From Acetobacterium tundrae (GTDB lineage: Bacteria; Bacillota; Clostridia; Eubacteriales; Eubacteriaceae), in assembly GCF_008086615.1 (NCBI RefSeq), contig NZ_RXYB01000004.1, positions 62,001 through 126,000 on the forward strand: a stretch of 64,000 nt of DNA. Direction: 5' to 3'. Shown piece by piece: positions 35,540 through 45,421 of the stretch. The notes below the pieces were generated by a model. It was not told where the DNA came from. It saw only the letters and a list, made by a program, of their open reading frames with translations, and did no database searches. The number at the start of each line of letters is the position of its first letter. The first letter of the stretch is position 1. Made by a program: the position numbers and the translations under genes.

Positions 35540-37639
35540 GTGTCAATAAATTTTGAAAACGAACCAATGATGGATATCTATATTTTTGAAACAACTCAAA
35601 TGCTGGATCAATTGGAGCAAGCAATTATCAGTAGCGAAAAACAGGGTGGCTTCAGTGCTGAAAATATCAGTGAGATATTTCGTTTTATGCATACAATTAA
35701 AGGTTCGTCGGCAATGATGCTTTTTAATACGATTGAAAAGGTGGCCCATACCGTTGAAGATGTTTTTTATTTTATAAGAGAGCAAAAGCCGGAACAGCTG
35801 GATTATTCAGGTATTTCTGACCTTGTTTTGGAATGTGTTGATTTTATAAAAATTGAAGTCGAAAAAATTACGAATAAAAATGAACCGGATGGTGATGCTG
35901 AAACCTTGATTGAATCTTTGAAAATCTTTCTTGATGGAATGAAAGCGGAATTTGGCGGAGCTGAAATAATGGATAAGCCAAAGGAAACAAAAGCTAAACA
36001 ATATTATATACCTCAGGAAAAAAATCCAGCTATATCATTAAGTGCTTGCTTTCATGCTCTTGTTTTTTTTCAAGATGATTGCATGATGGAAAATATCCGT
36101 GCGTACACTTTGGTTTTGGGACTAATGGATATGGTAGAGGAAATTTATTTTTCACCAGCTGATATTGCGGACAATCCCGAGACTGCAATTGAAATTCGCG
36201 AGATGGGGTTTGAAGTTTATATGAAGTCGGATGTTGGTTATGAAATGATTAAAGCTTATTTTGATAAGTGCATTTTTGCTGATCGATTATCCGTCCGAGA
36301 AGTGGATGAAAGGGCTTTGAAAGCATTTCAGAAAGAATTGGAAGTTGCTAAGCCAGCGATACCGCAAGCGCCATTGATTGATTTATTTGAGGATAAAAAA
36401 TCAAAGCCTGCATCAAATGAAGTGACAGGAAAACTCAATAGCTCAAATGGAAATAGTGCTAATGGTCAAGCCATGATTAGTGTAAATGTTGATAAACTTG
36501 ATAAACTTATGAATTTGGTGGGTGAACTGGTAATATCTGAATCGATGGTTACCCAAAGTCCGGAAGTCGAAAATATTGAATCTGAGAATTTCCATAAAGC
36601 ATCTTTAGAGCTTCATAAAATTACTGAAGAACTTCAGGATATGGTGATGGCCATAAGGATGGTGTCGTTATCAAATACTTTCATGAAAATGAACCGAATT
36701 GTCCGGGATATGTGTAAGAAACTAAACAAAGAAATAGTCATGGAATTTATTGGTGAACAGACTGAAGTCGATAAAAATATCATTGAACATATTTCGGATC
36801 CATTGATGCATGTGATCAGGAATTCTATAGATCATGGAATTGAAGACGAGAACGAGCGACTGGCAAAAGGAAAAGATAAAGTTGGACATATTATTCTGGA
36901 AGCTAAAAATATGGGTAGTGATGTTCTTATTGTTGTGAAAGACGATGGGAAGGGGCTCTCAAAAGAAAAAATCATTGAAAAGGCAAAAAAGAATGGAATT
37001 TTAGAAAAATCAGCAGAAGAAATGACGGATCGGGAAATTTATAAACTCATTTTACTACCGGGGTTTTCTACAAATGAGGCAATTACAGAGTATTCCGGCC
37101 GGGGTGTTGGTATGGATGTGGTGGTAAAAAATTTAGAAAGTATCGGTGGAGTCGTGCTGGTTGACAGCGAACCGGATCTTGGAACCACCATTACGATGAA
37201 AATTCCATTAACCTTGGCCATTGTCGAAGGTATGAACATTAGTGTAGGCAGATCTCGGTATACGATACCCATAGCCACAATCTCAGAATCTTTCAGACCT
37301 CAGGCAGGTGATTGTTTTAGAGATCCGGATAATAATGAAATGGTCATGATTCGGGGAAAATGTTATCCGATTTTGCGATTGTATGAATATTACAAAATAA
37401 AAAATGGTCAAACTGATTTATTAAAAGGCATTCTTATTATGGTGGAACAGGATGAAAAACGAATTTGTATTTTTGCAGATGAACTTCTGGGACAACAACA
37501 GGTGGTGGTGAAATCCCTTCCCCATTATGTAACATCCACGAAGAAAATTCTTGGATTAGCTGGATGTACCCTTCTGGCTGACGGGAGCATCAGTTTGATT
37601 ATGGATATAGGGGGGCTCACAGGATTACGTATCCAATAG
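35540..37639 (+). CDS. cheA: Chemotaxis histidine kinase CheA
   Basis: 699 residues with a GTG start, set by ggaggtg 8 bases upstream. P1 (HPt) carries His51 in FRFMHTIKGSSAMM. A P2-like region covers about 160-275. P3 dimerisation begins at DKLDKLMNLVGELVISES. P4 ATPase has HVIRNSIDHGIED, DDGKGLS and SGRGVGMDVV. P5 (CheW-like) is at the end. CheA passes phosphate to receiver domains under receptor control. The locus lacks CheB, CheC and CheD, and its receivers are a hybrid kinase and a single-domain protein downstream, so the output may not be flagellar swimming. No flagellar gene is in view. Confidence 0.94.
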   Translation: MSINFENEPMMDIYIFETTQMLDQLEQAIISSEKQGGFSAENISEIFRFMHTIKGSSAMMLFNTIEKVAHTVEDVFYFIREQKPEQLDYSGISDLVLECVDFIKIEVEKITNKNEPDGDAETLIESLKIFLDGMKAEFGGAEIMDKPKETKAKQYYIPQEKNPAISLSACFHALVFFQDDCMMENIRAYTLVLGLMDMVEEIYFSPADIADNPETAIEIREMGFEVYMKSDVGYEMIKAYFDKCIFADRLSVREVDERALKAFQKELEVAKPAIPQAPLIDLFEDKKSKPASNEVTGKLNSSNGNSANGQAMISVNVDKLDKLMNLVGELVISESMVTQSPEVENIESENFHKASLELHKITEELQDMVMAIRMVSLSNTFMKMNRIVRDMCKKLNKEIVMEFIGEQTEVDKNIIEHISDPLMHVIRNSIDHGIEDENERLAKGKDKVGHIILEAKNMGSDVLIVVKDDGKGLSKEKIIEKAKKNGILEKSAEEMTDREIYKLILLPGFSTNEAITEYSGRGVGMDVVVKNLESIGGVVLVDSEPDLGTTITMKIPLTLAIVEGMNISVGRSRYTIPIATISESFRPQAGDCFRDPDNNEMVMIRGKCYPILRLYEYYKIKNGQTDLLKGILIMVEQDEKRICIFADELLGQQQVVVKSLPHYVTSTKKILGLAGCTLLADGSISLIMDIGGLTGLRIQ

Positions 37640-37662
37640 CTTTTTATGAAAGGAAATAAAAG

Positions 37663-38175
37663 ATGAATAATGAAGCAGTGAATATTTTTGATGAAGAAAT
37701 TGATCAAAAGGGACAATATCTCACATTCTTATTGGAAGATGAAGCCTATGGAATTTGGATTGGCTACGTTACAGAGATTATTGGAATACTGCCATACATG
37801 GAAGTTCCAGAATTACCGGATTATATCCGAGGCATCATTAATTTACGAGGCCGAATTATTCCAATCATGGATATGCGATTGCGTTTTAGTAAAACTTTTG
37901 TTGATTATAATGAACGAACCTGCATTATCGTCACTGATATAGAAGCAGATACTGTAGGATTAATCGTCGACAGTGTTTCAGAAGTTGTTACGATTGCTGA
38001 CGATAATATTAACGACAAACCCATGATGAGCACCGGAATTTCGAACCAATTTGTCAAAAACATCGGTAAAGTTGGTGATGAAGTAATACTATTGTTGGAT
38101 TGTGAAAAAGTACTAATGCATAATGAATTCGAAAAAACGTTGAATGAAGATCAATATGGGAGGAAAAAAGAATGA
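37663..38175 (+). CDS. cheW: Chemotaxis coupling protein CheW
   Basis: 170 residues, usual CheW length. [20 protein letters not shown] begins the SH3-like fold; [20 protein letters not shown] is the family signature. CheW links MCP receptors to CheA. The gene lies 23 bases after cheA, and its stop overlaps the start of the next MCP by four bases (atga), so the three are co-translated. A second cheW is present at 51.0 kb. Confidence 0.94.
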   Translation: MNNEAVNIFDEEIDQKGQYLTFLLEDEAYGIWIGYVTEIIGILPYMEVPELPDYIRGIINLRGRIIPIMDMRLRFSKTFVDYNERTCIIVTDIEADTVGLIVDSVSEVVTIADDNINDKPMMSTGISNQFVKNIGKVGDEVILLLDCEKVLMHNEFEKTLNEDQYGRKKE

Positions 38176-39896
38176 ATTGGTTTAATAATTTAAAAATTGG
38201 GACAAAATTGATTTTTAGTTTTTTACTTGTTGCTTTAATCGCAGGGGGGATTGGTATTCTTGGTGTAGTCAATATCACAACCGTGGATAAACAGGACACA
38301 TATCTTTATCAAAAGATGACTGTACCATTAGGCGAACTGATTTATCTCGTCGAATCTTTTTCTGAAATAAATTCAAGTATTGATGATGTTGCGACAGCAA
38401 CATCCCAGGAAGAAATAGCCACACTTGAAACCGGCATTCAGAAAAATAGCGCATCGTTTGATGACTATTTAAGCAGTATTAATACGACTTTGGTATCTGA
38501 GGAAGGAAAACAACTGATAGAAGAAATTACGGTTAAAAAAGAAAATTTAGATAAACTTGTCTCGGAAGTAATTTCGCTTGCAAAACAGGGAAAGCAGCCT
38601 GAGGCGGCAGCGCTTAAAAATGGCAGTGATTATACAAATACACGCGGAGTTATTAACAATGATATAAACCGTGCAATTGAAATAAAACTTCAAACTGCTG
38701 AAGATACATCAAAAAATAATAACGCAATTGCTAACTCATCAACGGTTATGACCATAATAATCATTGTCATTGGAATAACACTTTCGATTTGTCTGGGTTT
38801 CTTTGTCTCATCGACGATAAAAAAACCCATTCGTAAAATGATGGCGGCATCCAAGAAAATGGCGGATGGAGATTTGGACGTAACTGTTGATATTCATACT
38901 AAGGATGAGATGGGAATATTGGCAGATTCTTATAATCAAATGCTGACAAATATCAATGAAGTTTTGCACAATATTAATGAGGCCACCGATCAAGTATCTT
39001 CCGGTTCCCGACAGGTTTCGGATTCAAGTATTTCTTTAGCTCAGGGTGCAACTGAACAGGCAAGTTCGGTGGAAGAGCTGACATCATCAGTCGAAGAGAT
39101 TGCATCGCAGACACGTTTAAATGCAGATAATGCAAATCAGGCCAATGAATTAGCTAAAAATACAAAAAATAATGCAATTTCCGGAAATGATCATATGCAG
39201 CAAATGTTACGATCAATGGAAGAAATTAGTGATTCATCCAACAATATTTATAAAATTATTAAAGTTATTGATGAGATAGCTTTTCAAACAAATATTCTGG
39301 CACTTAATGCTGCTGTAGAAGCTGCTAAAGCGGGGCAGAATGGTAAAGGATTTGCAGTGGTGGCGGTAGAAGTCAGAAATTTGGCAGCACGTTCAGCGAA
39401 TGCGGCAAAAGAAACCACAGCACTTATTGAAGGTTCAATCAAGAAGGTTGAAGGAGGCACCAAAATTGCCAATGAAACAGCAACAGCCCTGAATCAGATT
39501 GTAGAATCGATAGAGAAAGTATACATGCTTATTAATGATATTTCAGTAGCTTCAAATGAACAGGCAATTGGGGTTGATCAGATTAATCAAGGGATCGTTC
39601 AGATTTCTAATGTTGTTCAGGCTACTTCTGCGACTTCAGAGGAAACCGCAGCAGCCAGCGAAGAACTGGCTAGTCAGGCAGAGCTTTTGAAAGAACAGGT
39701 TGCACGTTTTAGACTTCGACGAAGTTCATTTTTGGAAGGCGGAAGTTATGATCAATTAAATTCTGAAATGATACGAATGTTTGATAAAATGAAAGAGGAG
39801 AATAAACAGGCAATTATTAGAAACAAAAAGAAGGAAACAGAGATCCCTTCTGAAAAACGAATTCGTCTGGATGATGATGAGTTTGGGAAATATTAG
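38172..39896 (+). CDS. Methyl-accepting chemotaxis protein 3 with extracellular 4-helix sensor
   Basis: 574 residues. Membrane helices at about 13-33 and 195-218 enclose a helical outside sensor of roughly 160 residues of the four-helix-bundle type (4HB_MCP). HAMP follows, then the signalling domain with [20 protein letters not shown]. The C-terminus has a charged extension after the usual end (residues 520-574, ending DDDEFGKY), which may tether modifying enzymes. Unlike MCP 1 and 2 it has no PAS domain, so it samples the outside. It is translationally coupled to cheW. Confidence 0.92.
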   Translation: MNWFNNLKIGTKLIFSFLLVALIAGGIGILGVVNITTVDKQDTYLYQKMTVPLGELIYLVESFSEINSSIDDVATATSQEEIATLETGIQKNSASFDDYLSSINTTLVSEEGKQLIEEITVKKENLDKLVSEVISLAKQGKQPEAAALKNGSDYTNTRGVINNDINRAIEIKLQTAEDTSKNNNAIANSSTVMTIIIIVIGITLSICLGFFVSSTIKKPIRKMMAASKKMADGDLDVTVDIHTKDEMGILADSYNQMLTNINEVLHNINEATDQVSSGSRQVSDSSISLAQGATEQASSVEELTSSVEEIASQTRLNADNANQANELAKNTKNNAISGNDHMQQMLRSMEEISDSSNNIYKIIKVIDEIAFQTNILALNAAVEAAKAGQNGKGFAVVAVEVRNLAARSANAAKETTALIEGSIKKVEGGTKIANETATALNQIVESIEKVYMLINDISVASNEQAIGVDQINQGIVQISNVVQATSATSEETAAASEELASQAELLKEQVARFRLRRSSFLEGGSYDQLNSEMIRMFDKMKEENKQAIIRNKKKETEIPSEKRIRLDDDEFGKY

Positions 39897-39931
39897 ATAA
39901 GTGTAATTGAAAATTATGAGAGGTGACACGA

Positions 39932-40759
39932 ATGATTGAAATTACGAAAGAGGAGTATGCGCTCTTGACCGCTTATATTTATAAGGAGTCTGGAATTAAC
40001 TTAAAAAAAAATAAAGAACTGCTTCTTGTTGGGCGGCTGCGTAAGTTGCTTATTGAATTGGGTTTTGATTCTTTTTCGGAATACTACCATTATCTGATCA
40101 ACGATAAAACCGGAGGGGCAAGTTCGGTATTGATTGATAAAGTTTCTACCAATCATACTTATTTTATGCGAGAAGCAGATCATTTTGAGTATTTTAAAAA
40201 CACCGTGTTGCCTGATATAAAAAAAACGAAAGAAAATGAGGCAAAGCATGATATCCGATTATGGTGTGCGGCCAGTTCAACTGGGGAAGAACCGTATACC
40301 CTTTCTTGTATCATGAAGGAGTATTTTGAAAAAGACGCACATTTATGGAATACTAGTCTTTTGGCAACTGATATTTCAACTACAGTATTGGTAACTGCTA
40401 AAAAAGGAATATACAGTTGTGAAGATATCGAACCCCTCCCAAGAATTTGGAAATTAAAATATTTTGTACGTCAGGATGATAATTTTGTTAGGGTTAGTGA
40501 CGAAATTAGGGATAATGTGATCTTTCGTCGGTTCAATCTAATGAATCCTGTTTTTCCATTTAGTCAAAAATTAGATGTTATATTTTGCCGCAATGTGATG
40601 ATTTATTTTGATCAACCGACAAAGGATCGACTTTCTGAAAAAATGTATGATTGCCTCGAACCAGGCGGTTATCTATTTATCGGTCACTCTGAATCCATTG
40701 ATCTGCGAACAACAAAATTTAAATACATGATGCCTTCAGTCTATCAAAAATGCGTTTAA
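39932..40759 (+). CDS. cheR: Chemotaxis protein methyltransferase CheR
   Basis: 275 residues from ATG 39932, with gagagg eight bases before; a GTG at 39923 is less likely. The N-terminal helical domain includes NHTYFMREADHFE. The SAM-binding domain has WCAASSTGEEPYTLS, LATDIS and VIFCRNVMIYFD, all CheR hallmarks. It methylates glutamates on the MCP receptors using SAM. The matching methylesterase CheB is not in the window, so demethylation must rely on a distant gene, or adaptation here is unusual. Confidence 0.94.
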   Translation: MIEITKEEYALLTAYIYKESGINLKKNKELLLVGRLRKLLIELGFDSFSEYYHYLINDKTGGASSVLIDKVSTNHTYFMREADHFEYFKNTVLPDIKKTKENEAKHDIRLWCAASSTGEEPYTLSCIMKEYFEKDAHLWNTSLLATDISTTVLVTAKKGIYSCEDIEPLPRIWKLKYFVRQDDNFVRVSDEIRDNVIFRRFNLMNPVFPFSQKLDVIFCRNVMIYFDQPTKDRLSEKMYDCLEPGGYLFIGHSESIDLRTTKFKYMMPSVYQKCV

Positions 40760-40844
40760 AAGATTGAATTTTAAGAAGAGAAAATAGGGCTGTTGGGAGA
40801 AAAAATCATGAATTAGAAAATTATACAGGTAAATGGAGGGTCGA

Positions 40845-43800
40845 ATGAAAAAAATTAAAGAACAACTGGAATCTAAAGATAAGGCATGGCTAGTTTCCAC
40901 TCTTTATAGTGCTGGAGACGCCATTATGACCAGTGGGCTTGATGGATGTGTCGATTTTATTAATGTCATGGCTGTTGAAATATTAGGGAGCCCTTCTTCT
41001 GAATTGATTGGGAAACCATTTACTGAAGTCTTTAAAATTTATCGTCATGGAAGAAAGGCCCCCATTCGTTTTGGAAAAATCAATCATAGTATCGGTCTCC
41101 CATCCCAGTCTTATTACGTTAGACCCGATGGTGAAATTAAATACTTGTCAGCCCGTTTATCACCTGTATTTTCAGATACTGAAGAAGAGATCGGCAACGT
41201 TATTGTCTTTCGGGATATTTCAAAAATTATTCATGCAGAAGAATTAATTAAGAAAGAACGTAATAATTATAAAACAATATTTCAACTGATGCCAACAGCC
41301 ATGGTCGTCACTGATATAAACGGAATCATTCGTGTAACTAATCAGGCATTTCTAAAAATATTTGGAATGGATAACAGCAAAGTGATTGGAAAAGGTTTCG
41401 GAGATGCTTTTGGGTGTGTGAACAGTTATGAAGGTGGTTGCAACGCTTCATTAAACTGTACTTTCTGCAGAATAAGAAATGCAATGAATAAGGTGGCTGA
41501 AGATGAAATAGCGGTAAATGAAAATTTGGTTCCCTTCAAATACATCAGAGATGGAGTTGAACATCTAATATTCTTAAATACCAGCATTATGATAAGCATC
41601 ATTGAGGGAAAAATGGAGTTTGTCATGACGATAGAAGACATCACTGAAACAATTTACTATGAAAAAAGTTTGAAAGATGCCCGAAATGCTTGCATGATAA
41701 CATTAGATAGTTTGCCGATGATGATTTTTAAAATAGATAAAAATCATGAATGTGATTTTTTTAATGAAACATTAAAATCCTATATGAATATCGATAAGGG
41801 ATCATTTTTGGAAGCACTCCAGATGCATATGAAACCTTCTGAATATATACGGCTTTATCAGGTCTTTAATGAATCCTTTCTGATGGAGAAATCTTTCAAT
41901 ATTGAAGTTGAATTATCGGCATCCGATGAAACCTATCGGATTTTCAGGGGAATGGGAAATCCTTATTATGAAAAAAATGGTGAATTCGCTGGAATAATTG
42001 GTCTATTTCTTGATATTCATGATGAACGATGTGCCGAAGAACTATTTCGAAAAAGTCAGGAAAAGTATTTTTCATTATTTACAAACCTGGACAGCAGTAT
42101 TACATATTTTAAAGCAGTTTATGATGATAACAAGACAATCATCGATGCAGAGCTGATTGAAATGAATCAAGCAACTGAAAAACTATTTTGTACTAGTCGC
42201 AATATGGTTATTGGTCATCGGGTTACTAAGACAAACTTTCTTGATCCAGAAGAAATCAGTAAGCTTCTCAAATGCTTTAATAAAGAACTTTATGAAAGTA
42301 AAAATATTAATGTTGAAGAATATTATTCAGAACGGTTGAAACGATGGGTGGAAGCATCTATTTGCAGTCCTGAACCAGATCATATTGCAGTGCTTACCTG
42401 GGACATCGATGCTAAGAAGCAAACTGAAATAAAATTGAAATCTGCGATGGAACGCTCTGAAGAAGCCAATCGTGCGAAAAGTGAATTTTTAGCAAATATG
42501 AGCCACGAAATTAGAACACCTCTTAACGGTATTATCGGTATGATTGATCTTACCATGATGGAAACTCTTTCTGATGAACAGAAGGAAAACTTAGAAACGG
42601 CTAAAGGGTGCGTCCATTCATTGATAGATATCATTAATGATATTTTGGATTTTGCTAAGATTGAAGCAGGAAAATTGATGATTGAACCAATGAGTTTTAA
42701 TCTCATTGACCTGATTGAATCGACCATGAAAATGCATCAAAATCATGCGATGGAAAGAGGATTAAGCTTAAGTGTTCATTATGAAAATGTGCCAAAAATA
42801 TTTGTTATTGGTGATAGCAGACGCCTTAAACAGGTTTTAAATAACCTACTGAGTAATGCTATTAAATTTACTAATGTAGGGTCAGTTAAATTGATTGTCA
42901 ATCAGGAGATTATTTCTGAAAAGACAGATCAAGTGATGCTTCATATTGATGTGAAAGACACAGGTATTGGAATTGATCCGAGTAAATATTCAAAACTTTT
43001 CAAGAGTTTTAGTCAAATTGATGGCTCTCATACAAGAAAGTACGGAGGCACAGGTATCGGATTGGTAATCACCAAGCAGTTAACCGATATGATGGATGGA
43101 AAAGTTAGCTTTGTCAGCGAATTTGGTTCAGGAAGCACTTTTTCTGTTCATATTCCAATGAGATCTACAAATAAAACAGGAGTAAAAATAAAAGAAAGTG
43201 TCCCGGAGATCAGGTTTAATGGCAGTAAAATTTTATTAGTAGAAGATGACCGGGTCAATCAGATTGTTATGTGTAAAATGCTGGAGAGTTTTGGAATTGA
43301 GACGGATTTGGCTGAAAATGGAAAAGAAGGGGTTCTATTGTCAGGGAAAAAAAAATACGATCTGATTCTGATGGATGTTCAAATGCCGGTGATGGATGGG
43401 ATAATGGCGACGCAAATTATCCGACGAAAAAAAGAATTAGAGGATATAGATGATTTTGATCTTCAAAAATTAGATCTCTTATTAAATGAAGCAACCCCGA
43501 TCGTTGCATTGTCAGCTTATGCACTTAAAGGGGATGAGACGATATTCAGAGCCAGTGGCATGGACAGTTATTTATCAAAACCGGTGGATCGGAATCAAAT
43601 GAAAAACTTCCTTAGTGAATATTTAACTAATAAAGATACTAATGAACTGGCCATGATAAGAGATCGAGTTGAACGTTATCATAAAAATGGTTTCGAAAAT
43701 TCAGAAAAGAATGAAAATATATCGGCAACTCTAGATGGAAAAACAAGAAAAGAAATCAATCAGAAAATAACACAGCTCAAAGTACTTCTCAGTGATAGAA

Positions 43801-43988
43801 ATTTTGTGATGATAGAGGTAGTGGCTCATCAATTAAAACAATATTTTGATGAAATAAACGCAATAGGATTAAAAAATCTAGTTTTTAAGCTGGAATTGGC
43901 GATTCGCAAGGATCAATTGGAAAACATACCCCAGTATTTGCAGCGGATTGAAGAAATTTGGCTCATGATAAAACAAGATAAAGTTTAG
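40845..43988 (+). CDS. PAS-rich hybrid sensor histidine kinase with receiver and HPt
   Basis: 1047 residues from ATG 40845 (ggaggg upstream); no membrane span is evident. Three or four PAS domains fill residues 1-530. The second has the cysteine cluster C-x7-C-x5-C-x2-C (FGCVNS...GGCNASLNCTFC). HisKA follows with His554 in MSHEIRTPLNG, then the ATPase (NLLSNAIKFT, DTGIGI, GGTGIGL), a receiver with Asp844 in LILMDVQMPVMDG, and a C-terminal HPt-like domain with His995. This makes a soluble phosphorelay that could receive signals on its own and end in the receiver protein encoded next. Being in the che cluster, it may also exchange phosphate with CheA. Confidence 0.92.
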   Translation: MKKIKEQLESKDKAWLVSTLYSAGDAIMTSGLDGCVDFINVMAVEILGSPSSELIGKPFTEVFKIYRHGRKAPIRFGKINHSIGLPSQSYYVRPDGEIKYLSARLSPVFSDTEEEIGNVIVFRDISKIIHAEELIKKERNNYKTIFQLMPTAMVVTDINGIIRVTNQAFLKIFGMDNSKVIGKGFGDAFGCVNSYEGGCNASLNCTFCRIRNAMNKVAEDEIAVNENLVPFKYIRDGVEHLIFLNTSIMISIIEGKMEFVMTIEDITETIYYEKSLKDARNACMITLDSLPMMIFKIDKNHECDFFNETLKSYMNIDKGSFLEALQMHMKPSEYIRLYQVFNESFLMEKSFNIEVELSASDETYRIFRGMGNPYYEKNGEFAGIIGLFLDIHDERCAEELFRKSQEKYFSLFTNLDSSITYFKAVYDDNKTIIDAELIEMNQATEKLFCTSRNMVIGHRVTKTNFLDPEEISKLLKCFNKELYESKNINVEEYYSERLKRWVEASICSPEPDHIAVLTWDIDAKKQTEIKLKSAMERSEEANRAKSEFLANMSHEIRTPLNGIIGMIDLTMMETLSDEQKENLETAKGCVHSLIDIINDILDFAKIEAGKLMIEPMSFNLIDLIESTMKMHQNHAMERGLSLSVHYENVPKIFVIGDSRRLKQVLNNLLSNAIKFTNVGSVKLIVNQEIISEKTDQVMLHIDVKDTGIGIDPSKYSKLFKSFSQIDGSHTRKYGGTGIGLVITKQLTDMMDGKVSFVSEFGSGSTFSVHIPMRSTNKTGVKIKESVPEIRFNGSKILLVEDDRVNQIVMCKMLESFGIETDLAENGKEGVLLSGKKKYDLILMDVQMPVMDGIMATQIIRRKKELEDIDDFDLQKLDLLLNEATPIVALSAYALKGDETIFRASGMDSYLSKPVDRNQMKNFLSEYLTNKDTNELAMIRDRVERYHKNGFENSEKNENISATLDGKTRKEINQKITQLKVLLSDRNFVMIEVVAHQLKQYFDEINAIGLKNLVFKLELAIRKDQLENIPQYLQRIEEIWLMIKQDKV

Positions 43989-44000
43989 GAGGAAAGTGGG

Positions 44001-44399
44001 ATGAAAAGAATTTTAATAGCGGAAGATGATATGGTAAGTCGTAAGTTTTTAAGCAAATTTTTAAGCAAGTATGGGGAGTGCGATTTAGTGGTGGACGGGC
44101 TTGAAGCAATCGATGCCTATATGCTTAATGTTCAGGAAAAAACACCCTACAATTTAATCTGTTTGGATATCATGATGCCAAAAATTGACGGAGTAAAAGT
44201 TCTGAAAACGATAAGGGATTTAGAAAAACAGCAGGACCTGCCAGAAAAAGAAAAGGCAAAGATTATTATGACTACAGTCTTAGGAGATTCGAATATTGTT
44301 CAGTCAGCCTTTGATTTTGGGTGCAATGCTTATGCCAACAAACCATTGGATATGAAAAAAATAACTGAAGTATTGGAAAAAATTGAATTTATTGAATAG
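44001..44399 (+). CDS. Single-domain response regulator (CheY-like)
   Basis: 132 residues, receiver domain only. The acidic pocket is AEDD near residues 8-11; the phosphorylation site is Asp56 in CLDIMMPKIDG; Thr and Lys follow (MTTVLGDS, ANKPLDM). The start follows aggagga and lies 12 bases after the hybrid kinase. It may take phosphate from the HPt of that kinase or from CheA. Without an output domain it must act by binding a partner. It is not clearly a flagellar-motor CheY. Confidence 0.9.
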   Translation: MKRILIAEDDMVSRKFLSKFLSKYGECDLVVDGLEAIDAYMLNVQEKTPYNLICLDIMMPKIDGVKVLKTIRDLEKQQDLPEKEKAKIIMTTVLGDSNIVQSAFDFGCNAYANKPLDMKKITEVLEKIEFIE

Positions 44400-44452
44400 A
44401 AATGATCAATATTGAAATGACAGCAGCAATTATGAATAAAGAGTAATGAATT

Positions 44453-44498
44453 AAGGCGCTCAAAATGGAATTCCAGTTTTGGGAGCCTTGCTTTTTTT
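44453..44498 (+). terminator. Intrinsic terminator ending the chemosensory cluster
   Basis: An arm starting aaggcgctcaaaa pairs with gttttgggagcctt with small interruptions, followed by ctttttttg. Confidence 0.8.
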
Positions 44499-44928
44499 GT
44501 TATTGAAAAAAAAAGAATTATAGATTAAAATAAAAGAGAAATCAAAGAATAAAAATAGATTTTGATTATAAGCTGGACAATCGATTTAAAAAGAACCTTT
44601 TAAGATAAAAACAGCAATGATAACAATACAATTATTTTAGGTAGACTTTTTGTCAGATGGTAAACGATAACACAAAAGGAGAAGGATTTAAAAAATATTG
44701 GGAAGTGATTTGTTAATAAAGGCGATTCATTAAATATGGGAGATTTAAGATGTGATTTTAAAAAGACCCCAATCATGTTGATAGGGATACGCTTTAAAAA
44801 TATTCTAACAAGTTGCGCTCGTTTATATCTTTTATAATGAGCTTTTTTTTATGCAACAGTTATTATCCTATACAGTGAACTTGGAAGTAATTTTGTGCTG
44901 GTGCTAGTTTGATTTATCATATGAACAC
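44499..44928. other. AT-rich spacer without a convincing gene
   Basis: Short ORFs at 44659 and 44736 have no ribosome site and no family resemblance. A second possible terminator (gctcgttta with taatgagc, then eight T) lies at about 44813-44851, ahead of the metal-resistance promoter. Confidence 0.5.
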
Positions 44929-44929
44929 A

Positions 44930-44943
44930 TGAACAATTATTCA
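44930..44943. promoter_or_regulatory. Candidate upstream ArsR-type operator
   Basis: TGAACAATTATTCA resembles the TGAACA/TGTTCA sites of SmtB/CadC regulators and lies 8 bases before the -35 of the metal operon. Confidence 0.45.
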
Positions 44944-44951
44944 TTTATTTA

Positions 44952-44981
44952 TTGACAAACCCAGAATAGTTGAGCTATAAT
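44952..44981 (+). promoter_or_regulatory. Promoter of the arsR-cadA operon
   Basis: TTGACA (44952-44957), 18 bases, TATAAT (44976-44981): consensus hexamers. Confidence 0.8.
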
Positions 44982-44983
44982 AC

Positions 44984-45023
44984 CTGTATGAACAGTTGAA
45001 CGATTGTTCAACTGTTCATACAG
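44984..45023. promoter_or_regulatory. 40-base perfect operator for the ArsR-type repressor
   Basis: ctgtatgaacagttgaac (44984-45001) and its exact reverse complement (45006-45023) flank gatt. It lies between the -10 and the ribosome site. It holds two nested TGAACA/TGTTCA pairs, the core used by metal-sensing ArsR proteins. Confidence 0.75.
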
Positions 45024-45040
45024 AAAAATGAGGTGATAAG

Positions 45041-45421
45041 ATGGCTAATAAAGTACAACCGATTGAACGGTGTGACTGTGACGTGATTCATGAAGATATT
45101 GTAAAACAGGTGAAAAAGAAAATGCCTCAGGAAGAGACGCTATATGATCTCGCAGAATTATTCAAAGTATTTGGAGATTCCACAAGAATTAAAATACTCT
45201 GGGCGCTGGATGAAGCTGAAATGTGTGTGTGTGATATCGCATTTTTATTGAATATGACCCAATCAGCTGTATCTCACCAACTTAGAGTCCTAAAGCAAGC
45301 GGATCTGGTTAAAAATAGAAGAGCAGGAAAAATTGTCTTCTATTCTTTAGATGATGAACATGTCAAACAAATATTTAACCAAGGGTTGACGCATATTTTA
45401 GAATTACGGGAGGATCAATGA
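45041..45421 (+). CDS. Metal-sensing ArsR/SmtB-family repressor (CadC-like)
   Basis: 126 residues; ATG after aggtg. The N-terminus has CDCDVIH and the recognition region has MCVCDIAFLLNMTQSAVSHQ, where C-V-C lies in the helix that holds the metal-binding Cys pair of CadC/ArsR. With the N-terminal cysteines this matches the CadC type (Cd, Pb, Zn). The C-terminal helix also carries His and Glu (HVKQIFNQGLTHI). The apo-repressor binds the 40-base palindrome and releases it on metal binding. Its stop overlaps the start of the ATPase gene by four bases. Confidence 0.9.
   Translation: MANKVQPIERCDCDVIHEDIVKQVKKKMPQEETLYDLAELFKVFGDSTRIKILWALDEAEMCVCDIAFLLNMTQSAVSHQLRVLKQADLVKNRRAGKIVFYSLDDEHVKQIFNQGLTHILELREDQ

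Noticed and set aside
44736-44837. 33-codon ORF before the ArsR operon
   Set aside because: No ribosome site, and it runs into a probable terminator hairpin.
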